Below are positions 1 through 8,555 of a stretch of DNA of 64,000 nucleotides, piece after piece (position 1 is the stretch's first letter; each line of letters opens with the position of its first letter). The stretch is from positions 434,001 through 498,000 of the forward strand of contig NZ_KB891993.1 of the NCBI RefSeq assembly GCF_000373625.1, given 5' to 3'. Position numbers and translations under genes: made by a program. The DNA is from Streptomyces sp. LaPpAH-108. Lineage in GTDB: Bacteria; Actinomycetota; Actinomycetes; Streptomycetales; Streptomycetaceae. The notes below the pieces were generated by a model that did not search any database, had not been told where the DNA came from, and saw only the letters and a list, made by a program, of their open reading frames with translations.

Positions 1-1
1 G

Positions 2-958
2 GAGCTGGCCGTGCACCAGGGGCTGAAGCTGTCCGAGTACGGCCTGTTCGACGCCGAGAGCGGGGAGAAGATCGTCTCCGAGACCGAGGAGGAGGTGTAC
101 GCCCGGCTCGGGCTGCCCTGGATTCCGCCACCGCTGCGCGAGGACCGGGGCGAGATCGAGGCCGGACTGCGCGGCGAACTGCCCGTCCTGGTCCAGGAGT
201 CGGACCTCCGGGGCGATCTGCACACCCACACCGATCTGACCGACGGACTCGCGCCGCTGGAGGAGATGGCGGAGGCGGCAGCGGCACGCGGTTACGCGTA
301 CCTCGCGATCACCGATCACGGGCCCGACCTGTCCATGCAGCGGATGACCGAGGAGCGGATGCTGGCCCAGCGCGAGCAGGTGAAGAAGCTCGACGGCACG
401 TACGGCAAGCGGGGCAGGCGGCGTGGGATGCGGCTGCTGCACGGGGTCGAGCTGAACATCGGCCCGGAGGGCGAGGTGGACTGGCCCGAGGAGTTCCTGG
501 CGGGCTTCGACCTGTGCGTGGCCTCGGTGCACTCGCACTTCGACCAGAGCCGTGAGGCGCTGACCCGGCGGATCGTCCGGGCCTGCGAGAACCCGTACGT
601 CAACGTCATCGGCCACCCCACCACCCGCCTCATCGGCAAGCGGTCCCCGCTGGACGCCGACCTGGACGAGATCTTCGCCGCCTGCGCCCGCACCGGCACC
701 GCCCTGGAGATCAACTCCCACCCCGACCGCCTGGACCTGCGCGACGAGGACATCCTGCGCGCCCGCCGCCACGGTGTGAAGTTCGCCGTCGACAGCGACG
801 CGCACTCCGTGCTCCATCTGGCCAACACCCGGTACGGGGTGGGGACGGCGCAGCGGGGGTGGCTGACGAAGGACGATGTGATCAACACCTGGCCGGAGAC
901 GCGGTTGCGGCGTTTCCTGCGCAAGGGGCGGCGGTCCGGCGCCCGGAACGCCTCGTGA
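2..958 (+). CDS. PolX/PHP-domain protein, C-terminal part (5' end outside window)
   Basis: This is the carboxy-terminal part of a PHP-domain phosphoesterase, most likely the PHP module of a family X DNA polymerase (PolX) acting in base-excision repair. The open frame runs in from the first bases, so the polymerase half lies upstream. The string LKLSEYGLF is the usual junction between the polymerase and PHP parts. The PHP metal-binding motifs follow in order: [32 protein letters not shown] and SDAHS. All metal ligands look intact, so the 3'-5' exonuclease/phosphoesterase site should be active. The basic tail ends two bases before the convergent hydrolase gene. A stand-alone histidinol phosphatase is less likely because of the PolX linker. 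Confidence 0.85.
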   Translation, partial: ELAVHQGLKLSEYGLFDAESGEKIVSETEEEVYARLGLPWIPPPLREDRGEIEAGLRGELPVLVQESDLRGDLHTHTDLTDGLAPLEEMAEAAAARGYAYLAITDHGPDLSMQRMTEERMLAQREQVKKLDGTYGKRGRRRGMRLLHGVELNIGPEGEVDWPEEFLAGFDLCVASVHSHFDQSREALTRRIVRACENPYVNVIGHPTTRLIGKRSPLDADLDEIFAACARTGTALEINSHPDRLDLRDEDILRARRHGVKFAVDSDAHSVLHLANTRYGVGTAQRGWLTKDDVINTWPETRLRRFLRKGRRSGARNAS

Positions 959-959
959 G

Positions 960-1619
960 TCACCGGTCGCGCAACCGCTCCGCGCACCACTCCCCCGCCA
1001 GCCGCGCGACCTCCTCCAGGGTGCCGGGCTCCTCGAAGAGGTGGGTCGCGCCGGGTACGACGCGCAGCTCGTGCGGGGCGCGCAGCCGTGCCGCGGCCTC
1101 CTCGTTGAGCCGCAGGACTTCGGGGTCGTCGCCGCCGACCAGCAGGAGGACCGGGGCGCTCACCTGCTCCAGCGCGTCCCCGGCCAGGTCGGGGCGTCCG
1201 CCCCGGGAGATCACGGCGTAGACCCGCACCGATCGCTCGGCCGCGGCCACCAGTGCGGCGGCGGCCCCGGTGCTCGCCCCGAACAGCGCGACCGGCAGCT
1301 CCCTCGTGCTTTCCGGCTCCGCCAGCCAGTCGATCGCGGCGACGACCCGCCGCCCGAGCAACGGGATGTCGAAGCGGTGCTCGCCCGTGACGACGTCCTC
1401 CAGTTCCTCGCGTTCACTGAGCAGATCCATCAGCAGCGTCCCGAACCCGGCGTTCCTCAGCTCCCCTGCGACCATCCGATTGCGCGGGCTGTGCCGGGAA
1501 CTCCCGCTGCCATGCGCGAACAACACCACCGCCCGCGCCCCGTCGGGCAACCCCAGATCGCCCTCCAACGCGGCCCCCTCGGCGGGAATCAGCACCATCT
1601 CGGAGATCACCGCCACCAT
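960..1619 (-). CDS. Alpha/beta hydrolase (dienelactone hydrolase-like)
   Basis: A cytosolic serine hydrolase of the dienelactone hydrolase branch; the substrate cannot be told from sequence. An HGSGSS oxyanion motif lies near the start, the nucleophile elbow is GASTG, the acidic residue is probably in GGDDPEV, and the histidine is in GATHLF, so the triad is complete. In Streptomyces such proteins often occur next to or fused with a phosphoribosyltransferase domain, which is absent here. The start is uncertain: ATG 1619 abuts an AAGGAG sequence, while GTG 1610 has better spacing from it. The gene converges with the PHP protein, and a decayed mechanosensitive channel lies just upstream. Confidence 0.8.
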   Translation of the reverse strand: MVAVISEMVLIPAEGAALEGDLGLPDGARAVVLFAHGSGSSRHSPRNRMVAGELRNAGFGTLLMDLLSEREELEDVVTGEHRFDIPLLGRRVVAAIDWLAEPESTRELPVALFGASTGAAAALVAAAERSVRVYAVISRGGRPDLAGDALEQVSAPVLLLVGGDDPEVLRLNEEAAARLRAPHELRVVPGATHLFEEPGTLEEVARLAGEWCAERLRDR

Positions 1620-1718
1620 CTCCTTCCGGGACCGGTCGGACGGCCCCTTCGCGCGGCGCCTCCCGCGTACCCGCCCAGCGGGCGTCTGCACACCGCACGA
1701 GGGGCCGCTCGCCCCGGA

Positions 1719-1945
1719 TCAGCCCGCGCGCCCCACGGCCTCGGCGCCCGCCGCCTCGTTCCGCAGCCAGATCGTGCGCTGCGGGAACGGGATGTCGATG
1801 CCCGCGGTGTCGAGGTGGGCGTCCTCGCCCACCGTCTCGCCGAGGTCGACGGTGTCCCCACGCCGTACTGGTCCTCGAACATGATGAGGAGCCCGGAGAG
1901 ATGGTCGGCGACCAGGCTCTGCGTGCCGAAGCCGACCGCCGATTC
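1719..1945 (-). pseudogene. MscS-family mechanosensitive channel remnant
   Basis: Reading the minus strand, one frame gives the pore-end motif [16 protein letters not shown] followed by MFEDQYGVG, the hallmark end of the MscS pore helix. A one-base shift is then needed to continue into [10 protein letters not shown], and the next residues are already the family's extreme C-terminal motif IPFPQRT followed by a stop at 1719. About 100 residues of the beta and alpha/beta domains that normally separate these motifs are missing, and the N-terminal membrane helices are absent upstream. This is therefore a gene remnant with a frameshift, an internal deletion and a 5' truncation. It cannot make a channel. 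Confidence 0.8.
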
Positions 1946-1952
1946 CCCCTCC

Positions 1953-1970
1953 TGTCAACGCCTGTTGACA
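1953..1970. promoter_or_regulatory. Palindrome TGTCAAC-N4-GTTGACA
   Basis: Seven-base perfect arms around a four-base centre lie about 95 bases upstream of the gcvH start and at the broken 5' edge of the MscS remnant. The shape suits a dimeric repressor of the GntR type. No cognate regulator lies next to it, so it could be an operator for gcvH or a leftover from the lost gene. Confidence 0.4.
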
Positions 1971-2063
1971 TGTCGTCCGCCGTACCGGGACGCCTCGGCC
2001 GATTCCGTGATCATCTCGGGCATGATGAGCCGGCCGACCGGCCACGACACCCCTGGAGCGAGC

Positions 2064-2447
2064 ATGTCCGATATCCCGTCCGAGCTGCGGTACGCCGATT
2101 CGCACGAATGGCTGCGCACGGAAGAGGACGGTGCGGTGACCATCGGGCTCACCGACCACGCGCAGACGTCGCTCGGCGACGTGGTCTTCGTGGAACTCCC
2201 CGCGGTCGGGAAGATCCTCGCCGCTGGTGATCCCGTCGGCACGGTCGAGTCGGTCAAGGCCGCATCGGAGTTCTACGCGCCGGTCGGCGGCGAGGTGATC
2301 GCCGTCAACGACGACGTGAGCGAGGAACCGGAGCTGGTCAACGAGGACCCCTACGGCACCTGGCTGGTCAGGCTCAAGCCGTCGGACGCGAGCGAGCGCG
2401 ACAAGCTGCTCGACGCCGCCGGGTACAAGGCCCTCATCGGGGAATGA
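2064..2447 (+). CDS. gcvH: Glycine cleavage system H protein (orphan copy)
   Basis: This 127-residue protein has the size and fold of GcvH, the lipoyl carrier that shuttles the aminomethyl group between the P, T and L proteins of glycine cleavage. The lipoylation site is Lys65 in ESVKAASE, and the N-terminal YADSHEWLR and the GLTDHAQ strand are canonical. The ATG at 2064 is preceded by GGAG at 2055. No gcvT or gcvP lies in the window; the next gene, 31 bases downstream, encodes a glutathione-transferase-like quinone reductase. It may be a second GcvH, perhaps serving lipoate relay, but that is inference. Confidence 0.93.
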   Translation: MSDIPSELRYADSHEWLRTEEDGAVTIGLTDHAQTSLGDVVFVELPAVGKILAAGDPVGTVESVKAASEFYAPVGGEVIAVNDDVSEEPELVNEDPYGTWLVRLKPSDASERDKLLDAAGYKALIGE

Positions 2448-2478
2448 GCCGTGCCGGGGCCGACGGTGAGGAGACGAC

Positions 2479-3549
2479 ATGGGTGACCAGGACAACAAGG
2501 GTGACCGGGACGACCAGGGCAACCGGGCGTACGGCCACAAGCCGTTCAAGCGCTCCCGGAGCCATTTCACGGACCGGATCACCGCCGACGGCCGCGACGG
2601 CTGGCCCGTGGAGTCCGGCCGTTACCGGCTGGTGGTCTCCCGCGCCTGCCCGTGGGCCAGCCGTGCGGTGATCTCCCGTCGGCTGCTCGGCCTGGAAGAG
2701 GCGCTGCCGATGGCGGTGACCGACCCGATCCAGGACGACCGGAGCTGGCGGTTCACCCTGGACCCCGACGGACGCGACCCGGTGCTCGGCATCCGCTATC
2801 TCGCCGAGGCGTACGAGAAGCGGGAACCGGGCGCACCCGGCGGAGTGAGCGTGCCCGCGATCGTGGACGTGCCCAGCGGGGAGCTGGTGACCAACGACTA
2901 CCAGCAGCTCACCCTCGATCTGGCGACCGAGTGGACCGCCCTGCACCGCGAGGGCGCGCCGGACCTGTACCCGGAGCGACTGCGCGACGAGATCGACGCA
3001 GTGATGGAAGGCGTCTACCAGGACGTCAACAACGGCGTCTACCGCGCCGGGTTCGCCACGCACCAGAAGGAGTACGAGAAGGCGTGCGCCGGGGTCTTCC
3101 GGCGCCTCGAGATGCTGGCCGAGCGGCTGGCCGGGCAGCGCTATCTGGTCGGGGACACGATCACCGAGGCGGACATCCGGCTGTTCACCACCCTGGTCCG
3201 CTTCGACCCCGTCTACCACGGGCACTTCAAGTGCAATCTGTGGAAGCTGACGGAGAACCCGGTGCTGTGGGCGTACGCGCGGGATCTGTTCCAGACGCCG
3301 GGGTTCGGCGACACCGTGGACTTCGACCACATCAAGCGGCACTACTACCAGGTCCACTCCGGCATCAATCCGACCGGCATCGTGCCGCTCGGCCCGGATC
3401 TGAGCGGCTGGACGACCCCGCATCACCGCGAGCGGCTGGGCGGCCGTCCCTTCGGCGAGGGGACGCCGCCCGGTCCCGTGCCGCCGGGCGAGCGGGTCGG
3501 TCCGCCCGGGCAGGCCGGGTGGACCGGGCAGCTCGGGCAGCTCGCATGA
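2479..3549 (+). CDS. Glutathionyl-hydroquinone reductase-like (Xi-class GST)
   Basis: An Xi-class glutathione transferase family protein of 356 residues. Family members reductively deglutathionylate thiol-conjugated hydroquinones. The thioredoxin-fold half carries the catalytic CPWA motif at residues 57-60 (Cys57), followed by VPAIVD and the all-alpha C-terminal domain with GVYRAGFATHQ, LVGDTITEADIR and a conserved FDPVYHGHFKCN segment. A proline/glycine-rich tail of about 45 residues is extra to the family core. Streptomycetes use mycothiol, not glutathione, so the thiol partner is probably mycothiol; this is inference. A GAGGAGA ribosome site precedes the ATG, and the spacing suggests co-transcription with gcvH. 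Confidence 0.88.
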   Translation: MGDQDNKGDRDDQGNRAYGHKPFKRSRSHFTDRITADGRDGWPVESGRYRLVVSRACPWASRAVISRRLLGLEEALPMAVTDPIQDDRSWRFTLDPDGRDPVLGIRYLAEAYEKREPGAPGGVSVPAIVDVPSGELVTNDYQQLTLDLATEWTALHREGAPDLYPERLRDEIDAVMEGVYQDVNNGVYRAGFATHQKEYEKACAGVFRRLEMLAERLAGQRYLVGDTITEADIRLFTTLVRFDPVYHGHFKCNLWKLTENPVLWAYARDLFQTPGFGDTVDFDHIKRHYYQVHSGINPTGIVPLGPDLSGWTTPHHRERLGGRPFGEGTPPGPVPPGERVGPPGQAGWTGQLGQLA

Positions 3550-3577
3550 GTAGCGCCTGGCGAGGAAGAAGCCTCCC

Positions 3578-3883
3578 ATGGCGAAGAACACGACCACACG
3601 CAAACTGCCGCTGGCCTACAAGCCCGTCGGCTTCGTACTGAGCTGGACCGGCGGCGCGCTGGCCGGGCTGGCGTTCCGCAAGGCGTGGATGGCGATACGG
3701 CACGAGGAGGACGCCCCCGACGCGCTCGACCGCGACCGTGGCTGGGGCGAGATCCTGTTCGCGGCGGCGCTCCAGGGCGCGATCTTCGCGGTGGTGCGCA
3801 GCGCGGTCGACCGTACGGGGGCGAAGGCCATCGAGCGATCGACCGGGGTGTGGCCGGTCGCGGACCGGGGAGGACGGGACTGA
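3578..3883 (+). CDS. DUF4235 small membrane protein
   Basis: A 101-residue protein of the DUF4235 family, known mainly from Actinobacteria and of unknown function. Two hydrophobic stretches are visible, near residues 16-32 (GFVLSWTGGALAGLAF) and 57-72 (EILFAAALQGAIFAVV), separated by a charged loop, so it is likely a two-helix inner-membrane protein. A GAGGAAGAA sequence precedes the ATG by seven bases. It follows the quinone reductase gene by 28 bases and is probably the last gene of the gcvH transcript. Confidence 0.85.
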   Translation: MAKNTTTRKLPLAYKPVGFVLSWTGGALAGLAFRKAWMAIRHEEDAPDALDRDRGWGEILFAAALQGAIFAVVRSAVDRTGAKAIERSTGVWPVADRGGRD

Positions 3884-4116
3884 CACCGGGTGGTGGCGGT
3901 GGGGGTGAAGGTGAGGGTGGGGCGGTGGTGGCTCGGTTCGGCGGGTGGACGGGCGGTCGGCGTCGGTCCCGGCCAGGGCTGGCGCTCCGGCTCCGGCTCG
4001 TCCAACTGCCGGACCAGGGGCTCGGGATGGGCAAGGGGCCGGACGGGGGCCCGCGTTTTAGGCCGGATGCCGCGTCAGGATGCGGGGCACCTCGGTCCCG
4101 CCGGAGGATCACGATC
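3884..4116. other. Intergenic, G-rich on the plus strand
   Basis: There is no credible gene here. The first 50 bases hold G tracts of three to five at 3888-3890, 3901-3905, 3915-3917 and 3919-3922, a loose G-quadruplex-like pattern with loops of up to ten bases. The remainder leads into the next gene, whose ribosome site GGAGG sits at 4103. Confidence 0.45.
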
Positions 4117-4902
4117 ATGCGCATCCTCACTTTCGCCCCGTCATGCGTCCGTCCCGCCCGGCCCCGTGGTGCGCGGCTCCTCATATCCGCCCTCGCCTGC
4201 GGCGCCCTGCTGACGGCGGCCACAGGCTGTGGCGGCACCGACGACCGGGCCAAGCCCGGTGGCCCCGCGCACAACGGCAACCCGGCGGCGGCCGGCTCCG
4301 CGCACCCCGTGTCCGGCCCGGGAGTTCCCGGCATCGGAGAGCGGACCGGCGCGCGCATCCCGACCGGCACCCGTCAGCTCGTGGTCGTCTACGGCGAGGA
4401 CCGCGACTCCCCCGACAGCCTCGCCGTGCTGTACGAGAAGCACGGCACGCAGTGGGAACGCACCGCCGCCTGGCCCGCGCACAACGGCCGCCGCGGCTGG
4501 ACGACGGACCATCAGCTGGACGACGAACGCAGTCCCGTCGGCGTCTTCACCCTCACCGACGCCGGAGGCTCGCTCAGGAGCCCGGGCACCAAGCTGCCCT
4601 ACTGGTACGACGACCACGCCTTCGCCGCCTCCATCGACCAGGACGACGAGGACCACGCCCACGACTTCGACTACGTCATCGCCATCGACTACAACCACCT
4701 CAAGGGCACCCCGCCCTTCGACTGGAACCGTCCCGAGGGCGTGGAGAAGGGCGGCGGCATCTGGCTCCACGTCGACCACGGCGACGGCACGTCCGCCTGC
4801 GTCACCGTCCCCGAGTCCGGGATGAAGACCCTGCTCAACACCCTCGACCCGGCGCAGCACCCCGCGGTGGTCATGGGCGACCGGGAGCGCCTGATGCAGT
4901 GA
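4117..4902 (+). CDS. L,D-transpeptidase-like (YkuD superfamily) lipoprotein
   Basis: A 261-residue exported protein. A basic N-terminus and hydrophobic stretch end in a lipobox-like ATGC with Cys38, so it is probably lipid-anchored outside the membrane. After a low-complexity linker comes a YkuD-like catalytic domain: the SPVGVF segment near 139-144, then His218, a second His221 in IWLHVDHG, and the nucleophile Cys228 in SACVTVP. Family members form 3-3 peptidoglycan crosslinks or attach proteins. The aspartate/histidine-rich region near 164-183 is unusual. ATG 4117 is chosen because GGAGG lies nine bases upstream. Many streptomycete members of this branch are simply called murein transpeptidases, so the substrate is unproven. 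Confidence 0.8.
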   Translation: MRILTFAPSCVRPARPRGARLLISALACGALLTAATGCGGTDDRAKPGGPAHNGNPAAAGSAHPVSGPGVPGIGERTGARIPTGTRQLVVVYGEDRDSPDSLAVLYEKHGTQWERTAAWPAHNGRRGWTTDHQLDDERSPVGVFTLTDAGGSLRSPGTKLPYWYDDHAFAASIDQDDEDHAHDFDYVIAIDYNHLKGTPPFDWNRPEGVEKGGGIWLHVDHGDGTSACVTVPESGMKTLLNTLDPAQHPAVVMGDRERLMQ

Positions 4903-5066
4903 CGGTCCCTCCGGTCGGCCCGTCGACCGACCCCTCACCCATGGTGGGCGCACTCACTCCCGCGCCCAGAACTATGGTGTCCCACCACATACGACCCTGA
5001 CCTGCGCGTTCCTACCGTGTGGCGACACGCATTCCGTCCCCCGTCACACGCCAGGAAGTGGTGCCG

Positions 5067-6443
5067 ATGTCGTCACCCGCAAGCGCCCCGCCCGCTCCCA
5101 CGAAGCTCCCCCGCATCGTCGCCGCCTCTCTCGTCGGGACCACAATCGAGTGGTACGACTTCTTCCTGTACGGGTCCGCGGCGGCGCTGGTGTTCAACAA
5201 GCTGTTCTTCCCGGGCTCCGATCCGCTGGTCGGGACACTGCTGTCGTTCCTGACGTACGCGGTCGGGTTCGCGGCGCGGCCGCTCGGGGCTCTGGTGTTC
5301 GGGCACTACGGTGACCGGCTCGGGCGCAAGAAGCTGCTGGTGCTGAGTCTGCTGCTGATGGGCGGTGCGACCTTCGCCATCGGGCTGCTGCCCACGCACG
5401 CGACCATCGGAAGCGCCGCACCGGTGCTGCTGACGCTGCTGCGTCTGGTGCAGGGCTTCGCGCTCGGTGGCGAGTGGGGCGGTGCCGTCCTGCTGGTGTC
5501 CGAGCACGGGGACGCGCGCAGGCGTGGCTTCTGGGCCTCGTGGCCGCAGACCGGCGCGCCCGCCGGGCAGCTGCTGGCCACCGGTGTGCTGTCGCTGCTC
5601 ACGGGCGTCCTCTCGGACGACGCCTTCGGCAGCTGGGGCTGGCGCATCCCGTTCCTGCTCTCCGGCGTGCTGGTGATGGTCGGCCTCTGGATCCGTCTCT
5701 CCGTCGACGAATCACCCGTGTTCAAGGAGGCGCTGGCCCGGGCCGAGTCCAGGAAGGACGACGTGGAGGAGAAGCTTCCACTCGTCTCCGTGCTGCGCCA
5801 TCACTGGCGGGACGTGCTCGTCGCGATGGGCGCCCGTATGGCGGAGAACATCAGCTATTACGTCATCACCGCCTTCATCCTCGTCTACGCCACCACGTCC
5901 GCGGGCGTCTCGAAGCAGACCGCGCTCAACGCCGTACTCATCGCCTCCGCCGTGCACTTCGCCGTCATCCCGGCCTGGGGCGCCCTGTCCGACCGCGTCG
6001 GACGGCGGCCCGTGTACCTCCTCGGTGCGGCGGGCATCGGGCTGTGGATGTTCCCGTTCTTCCGGCTCGTCGACCAGGGATCGTTCGGCTCTCTGATCGT
6101 GGCCGTCACCGTCGGACTGGTGCTGCACGGGGCCATGTACGCGCCCCAGGCCGCCTTCTTCGCCGAGATGTTCGCGACCCGGATGCGCTACTCCGGTGCC
6201 TCCATCGGTGCCCAGTTCGCCTCCGTCGCGGCCGGTGCGCCGGCCCCGCTGATCGCCACCGCGCTGCTCGAGGAGTACGACAGCTCCACGCCGATCGCGC
6301 TGTACGTGATCGCGGCCACCCTCCTGACGCTGATCGCCGTGGGTGTGGCCCGCGAGACCCGGCACCGTGACCTCGCCCAGGTGGCGGAGCGGGGCGCAGA
6401 CCAGACCGGCGCGAGTGCGACCGCCGAGGCGCGGACGGCATGA
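5067..6443 (+). CDS. MFS transporter, metabolite:H+ symporter (MHS) family
   Basis: A 12-helix major facilitator related to ProP, KgtP and ShiA. It opens with the MHS signature GTTIEWYDFFLYG, followed by FGHYGDRLGRKK in the loop between helices 2 and 3 and RLVQGFALGGEWGGAVLL in helix 4, and a second DRVGRRP motif marks the second half. It should import an organic acid or similar small solute with protons. The adjacent 3-hydroxybutyrate dehydrogenase and PucR-type regulator suggest hydroxybutyrate or a related acid, which is inference. ATG 5067 with AGGAAG at 5053 is preferred over the in-frame GTG at 5019. It converges with the regulator gene across a strong terminator. Confidence 0.88.
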   Translation: MSSPASAPPAPTKLPRIVAASLVGTTIEWYDFFLYGSAAALVFNKLFFPGSDPLVGTLLSFLTYAVGFAARPLGALVFGHYGDRLGRKKLLVLSLLLMGGATFAIGLLPTHATIGSAAPVLLTLLRLVQGFALGGEWGGAVLLVSEHGDARRRGFWASWPQTGAPAGQLLATGVLSLLTGVLSDDAFGSWGWRIPFLLSGVLVMVGLWIRLSVDESPVFKEALARAESRKDDVEEKLPLVSVLRHHWRDVLVAMGARMAENISYYVITAFILVYATTSAGVSKQTALNAVLIASAVHFAVIPAWGALSDRVGRRPVYLLGAAGIGLWMFPFFRLVDQGSFGSLIVAVTVGLVLHGAMYAPQAAFFAEMFATRMRYSGASIGAQFASVAAGAPAPLIATALLEEYDSSTPIALYVIAATLLTLIAVGVARETRHRDLAQVAERGADQTGASATAEARTA

Positions 6444-6486
6444 GCCGTACATGACCTCGATCGGTCTCTCCACTGACCAGTCTCCG

Positions 6487-6530
6487 CTGACCGGCCCCTG
6501 CTGACCGGCCTCCACGCGGGGGCCGGTCAG
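6487..6530. terminator. Bidirectional terminator hairpin
   Basis: CTGACCGGCCCC at 6487-6498 pairs perfectly with 6519-6530; an alternative ten-base stem uses a second copy of CTGACCGGCC at 6501-6510. The right arm overlaps the last codons of the PucR-type gene. It separates the convergent transporter and regulator genes. Confidence 0.75.
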
Positions 6531-8479
6531 TGCCGTCCCGGCACCGCCAGCCCGTGAAGCCGCAGGGCCAGTTGGATCTCCAGGGCGCGGGACGGCGTCT
6601 GCCAGTCGGCGCCCAGGAGCCGGCCCACCCGTTCCAGCCGCTGGGCGACGGTGTTCACGTGCACATGGAGGGTGTCCTTGGTCCGGGCGGGGCTCATGCC
6701 GCAGGCGAAGTAGGCGTCCAGCGTGCGCAGCAGGTCCGTGCCGCGCCGTTCGTCGTAGGACACGAGCGGGCCGATGGTGCGCTCGACGAAACCGCCCACG
6801 TCCCGGTCTGCGGCGAGCAGCAGGCCGAGGAACCCGAAGTCCTCGGCCGCCGCGCCGTCTCCGCCGCGTCCGAGGAGGTGCAGCGCGTCGAGACAGCGGC
6901 GCCCCTCGGCGTAGGCGGCGGCCACCGCCTCGGGCCGGTCGGCGAGGCGGGTGACGGGGGCGGAGGCGCCGACGGTGACCGGCTGGCGGACGGCGGCGCC
7001 GAGGTCGCGGGCGGTGCGGCGGGCCAGGTCGGTGGCGCTGTCGCCGTCGGCCAGCGGGAGCAGCAGGACGGTGCCGCCGTCGCGGGTGGCGGCCAGGCCG
7101 TGCCGGGTGGCGGCGAGGTGGGAGGCGGCGGACCACAGGCGTCGGCGGGCGGCGGCCTCCTCGTCGGCGTCGGCGGTGGGCGCGTCGAGCCGGGCGGCGA
7201 GGACGACATGGGTGGCGTCCAGGTCGGCGTGGAAGCGTGCGGCGCGTTCGCGGAGCAGGCGTGGGTCGCGGTCGCGGGCGTCCAGCAGGTCGTCCAGCAG
7301 CTCGCCGCGCACCCGTCGTTCGGCCTCGGCGGCGGTGCGGCGGGCGAGCAGGAGCAGCGAGGTGACCATGGCGGCGCGTTCCAGGGTGAGCTGGTCGACG
7401 GGATCGAGGTCCGGGTGGCCGCGCAGGACCAGCGCGCCGAGGGATTCGCCGCCCGCGACCAGGGCGGCGATCCAGTCGGTGCCGTGCCGTACCGCGTGGC
7501 CCTCGGAGCGGGAGGCTTCCAGGGCTTCGGCGGGTGCGGTGCCGGTCTCGGTGAACTCGACGGTCGCGCCGAGGACTTCGGAGACGGCTGCCGTCACGTC
7601 CGCCACTCCCCCACCGCGCAGGACGAGTTCGGCGAGGCGGTCGTGCACCTCGGAGGCGCGCTCGATGACGGCGCTGCGGTCGCGGATGATCTCGTTGGCG
7701 CGTTCGAGACCGGCCAGGGCGGAGCGGGTCTCGGTGAGCAGGTTGGTGGTGTCGATGGCGGCTGCCGCGAGAGCCGCGAACGAGCCGAGCAGAGCGATCT
7801 GTTCGCGTTCGAAGACCCGGGCCCGCCGGTCGGCGGCGTACAGGACGCCGATGACGTGCGGGCCGAGCATGAGCGGCACGCCGAGGATGGCGACCAGTCC
7901 CTCGTCGCGCACGGCGGCGTCGATGGTGAGGGTGTGCCGGAAGCGGGCGTCCTGGAAGTAGTCCTCGGTGACATAGGGCCGGGCCGTCTGGGCGACGAGT
8001 CCGCCGAGCCCTTCACCCATGCCGAGGCGGAGCTGCTGGAAGCGGGCGGAGACGCAGCCCTCGGTCACCTGAAGGTATGTGTCGCCCCGGTCCTGGGCGT
8101 TGAGGCTGAGGTAGGCGGTGTCGGTGCCGAGCAGGGAGCGGGCGCGCTGCACGATGGCCCGCAGGACGGCGTCCACGTCACGGAGTCCGGCCAGGTCGTG
8201 GGCGGTCTCGAAGAGCGCGGAGAGTTCCGCCTCGCGGCGGCGACGCCCTTCCAGCTCCGCGCGGACGCGCAGCGCGAGGAGCTTCGCCTGCTCCAGCGCG
8301 GCGATCCGCTCGGCGGGCAGACTCTCGGCGCGGGCGAGCAGCACCGGGCGTTCGTACATCTCCGGGGAGGCGTCCCGGGCGAGGAGTTCGAGGTACGGAA
8401 TCTCCGTACCGGGTCGGGGTGGTGCCGCGACGGTCCCGGTGCCGGGGCCCGCGGCCTGGGGGGCTTGATCGCGAGACAT
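6527..8479 (-). CDS. GAF-domain PucR/CdaR-type transcriptional regulator
   Basis: A regulator of about 650 residues. After a disordered start and a coiled segment (near residues 60-85) there is a GAF sensor domain, roughly 90-240, with the typical LGVPLM and GVLYAADR strands. A long central region precedes the C-terminal PucR-type helix-turn-helix, seen as SPARTKDTLHVHVNTVAQRLERV near the end. Such proteins activate catabolic operons on binding a small ligand. It stands between the transporter and the dehydrogenase and probably controls both. Neither start (8479 or 8497, both ATG) has a clear ribosome site. Confidence 0.85.
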   Translation of the reverse strand: MSRDQAPQAAGPGTGTVAAPPRPGTEIPYLELLARDASPEMYERPVLLARAESLPAERIAALEQAKLLALRVRAELEGRRRREAELSALFETAHDLAGLRDVDAVLRAIVQRARSLLGTDTAYLSLNAQDRGDTYLQVTEGCVSARFQQLRLGMGEGLGGLVAQTARPYVTEDYFQDARFRHTLTIDAAVRDEGLVAILGVPLMLGPHVIGVLYAADRRARVFEREQIALLGSFAALAAAAIDTTNLLTETRSALAGLERANEIIRDRSAVIERASEVHDRLAELVLRGGGVADVTAAVSEVLGATVEFTETGTAPAEALEASRSEGHAVRHGTDWIAALVAGGESLGALVLRGHPDLDPVDQLTLERAAMVTSLLLLARRTAAEAERRVRGELLDDLLDARDRDPRLLRERAARFHADLDATHVVLAARLDAPTADADEEAAARRRLWSAASHLAATRHGLAATRDGGTVLLLPLADGDSATDLARRTARDLGAAVRQPVTVGASAPVTRLADRPEAVAAAYAEGRRCLDALHLLGRGGDGAAAEDFGFLGLLLAADRDVGGFVERTIGPLVSYDERRGTDLLRTLDAYFACGMSPARTKDTLHVHVNTVAQRLERVGRLLGADWQTPSRALEIQLALRLHGLAVPGRH

Positions 8480-8555
8480 GGTCACAGCATCGCCCATCGG
8501 CAGCCGGACGCGTCAGCCCTGTGGACAACTCCGTCCGCGAGCGCTGCGGGCCCGT

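Noticed and set aside
1946..2063. Glycine riboswitch before gcvH
   Set aside because: The leader is short, half of it abuts the MscS remnant, and no paired aptamer-like conserved core is visible.
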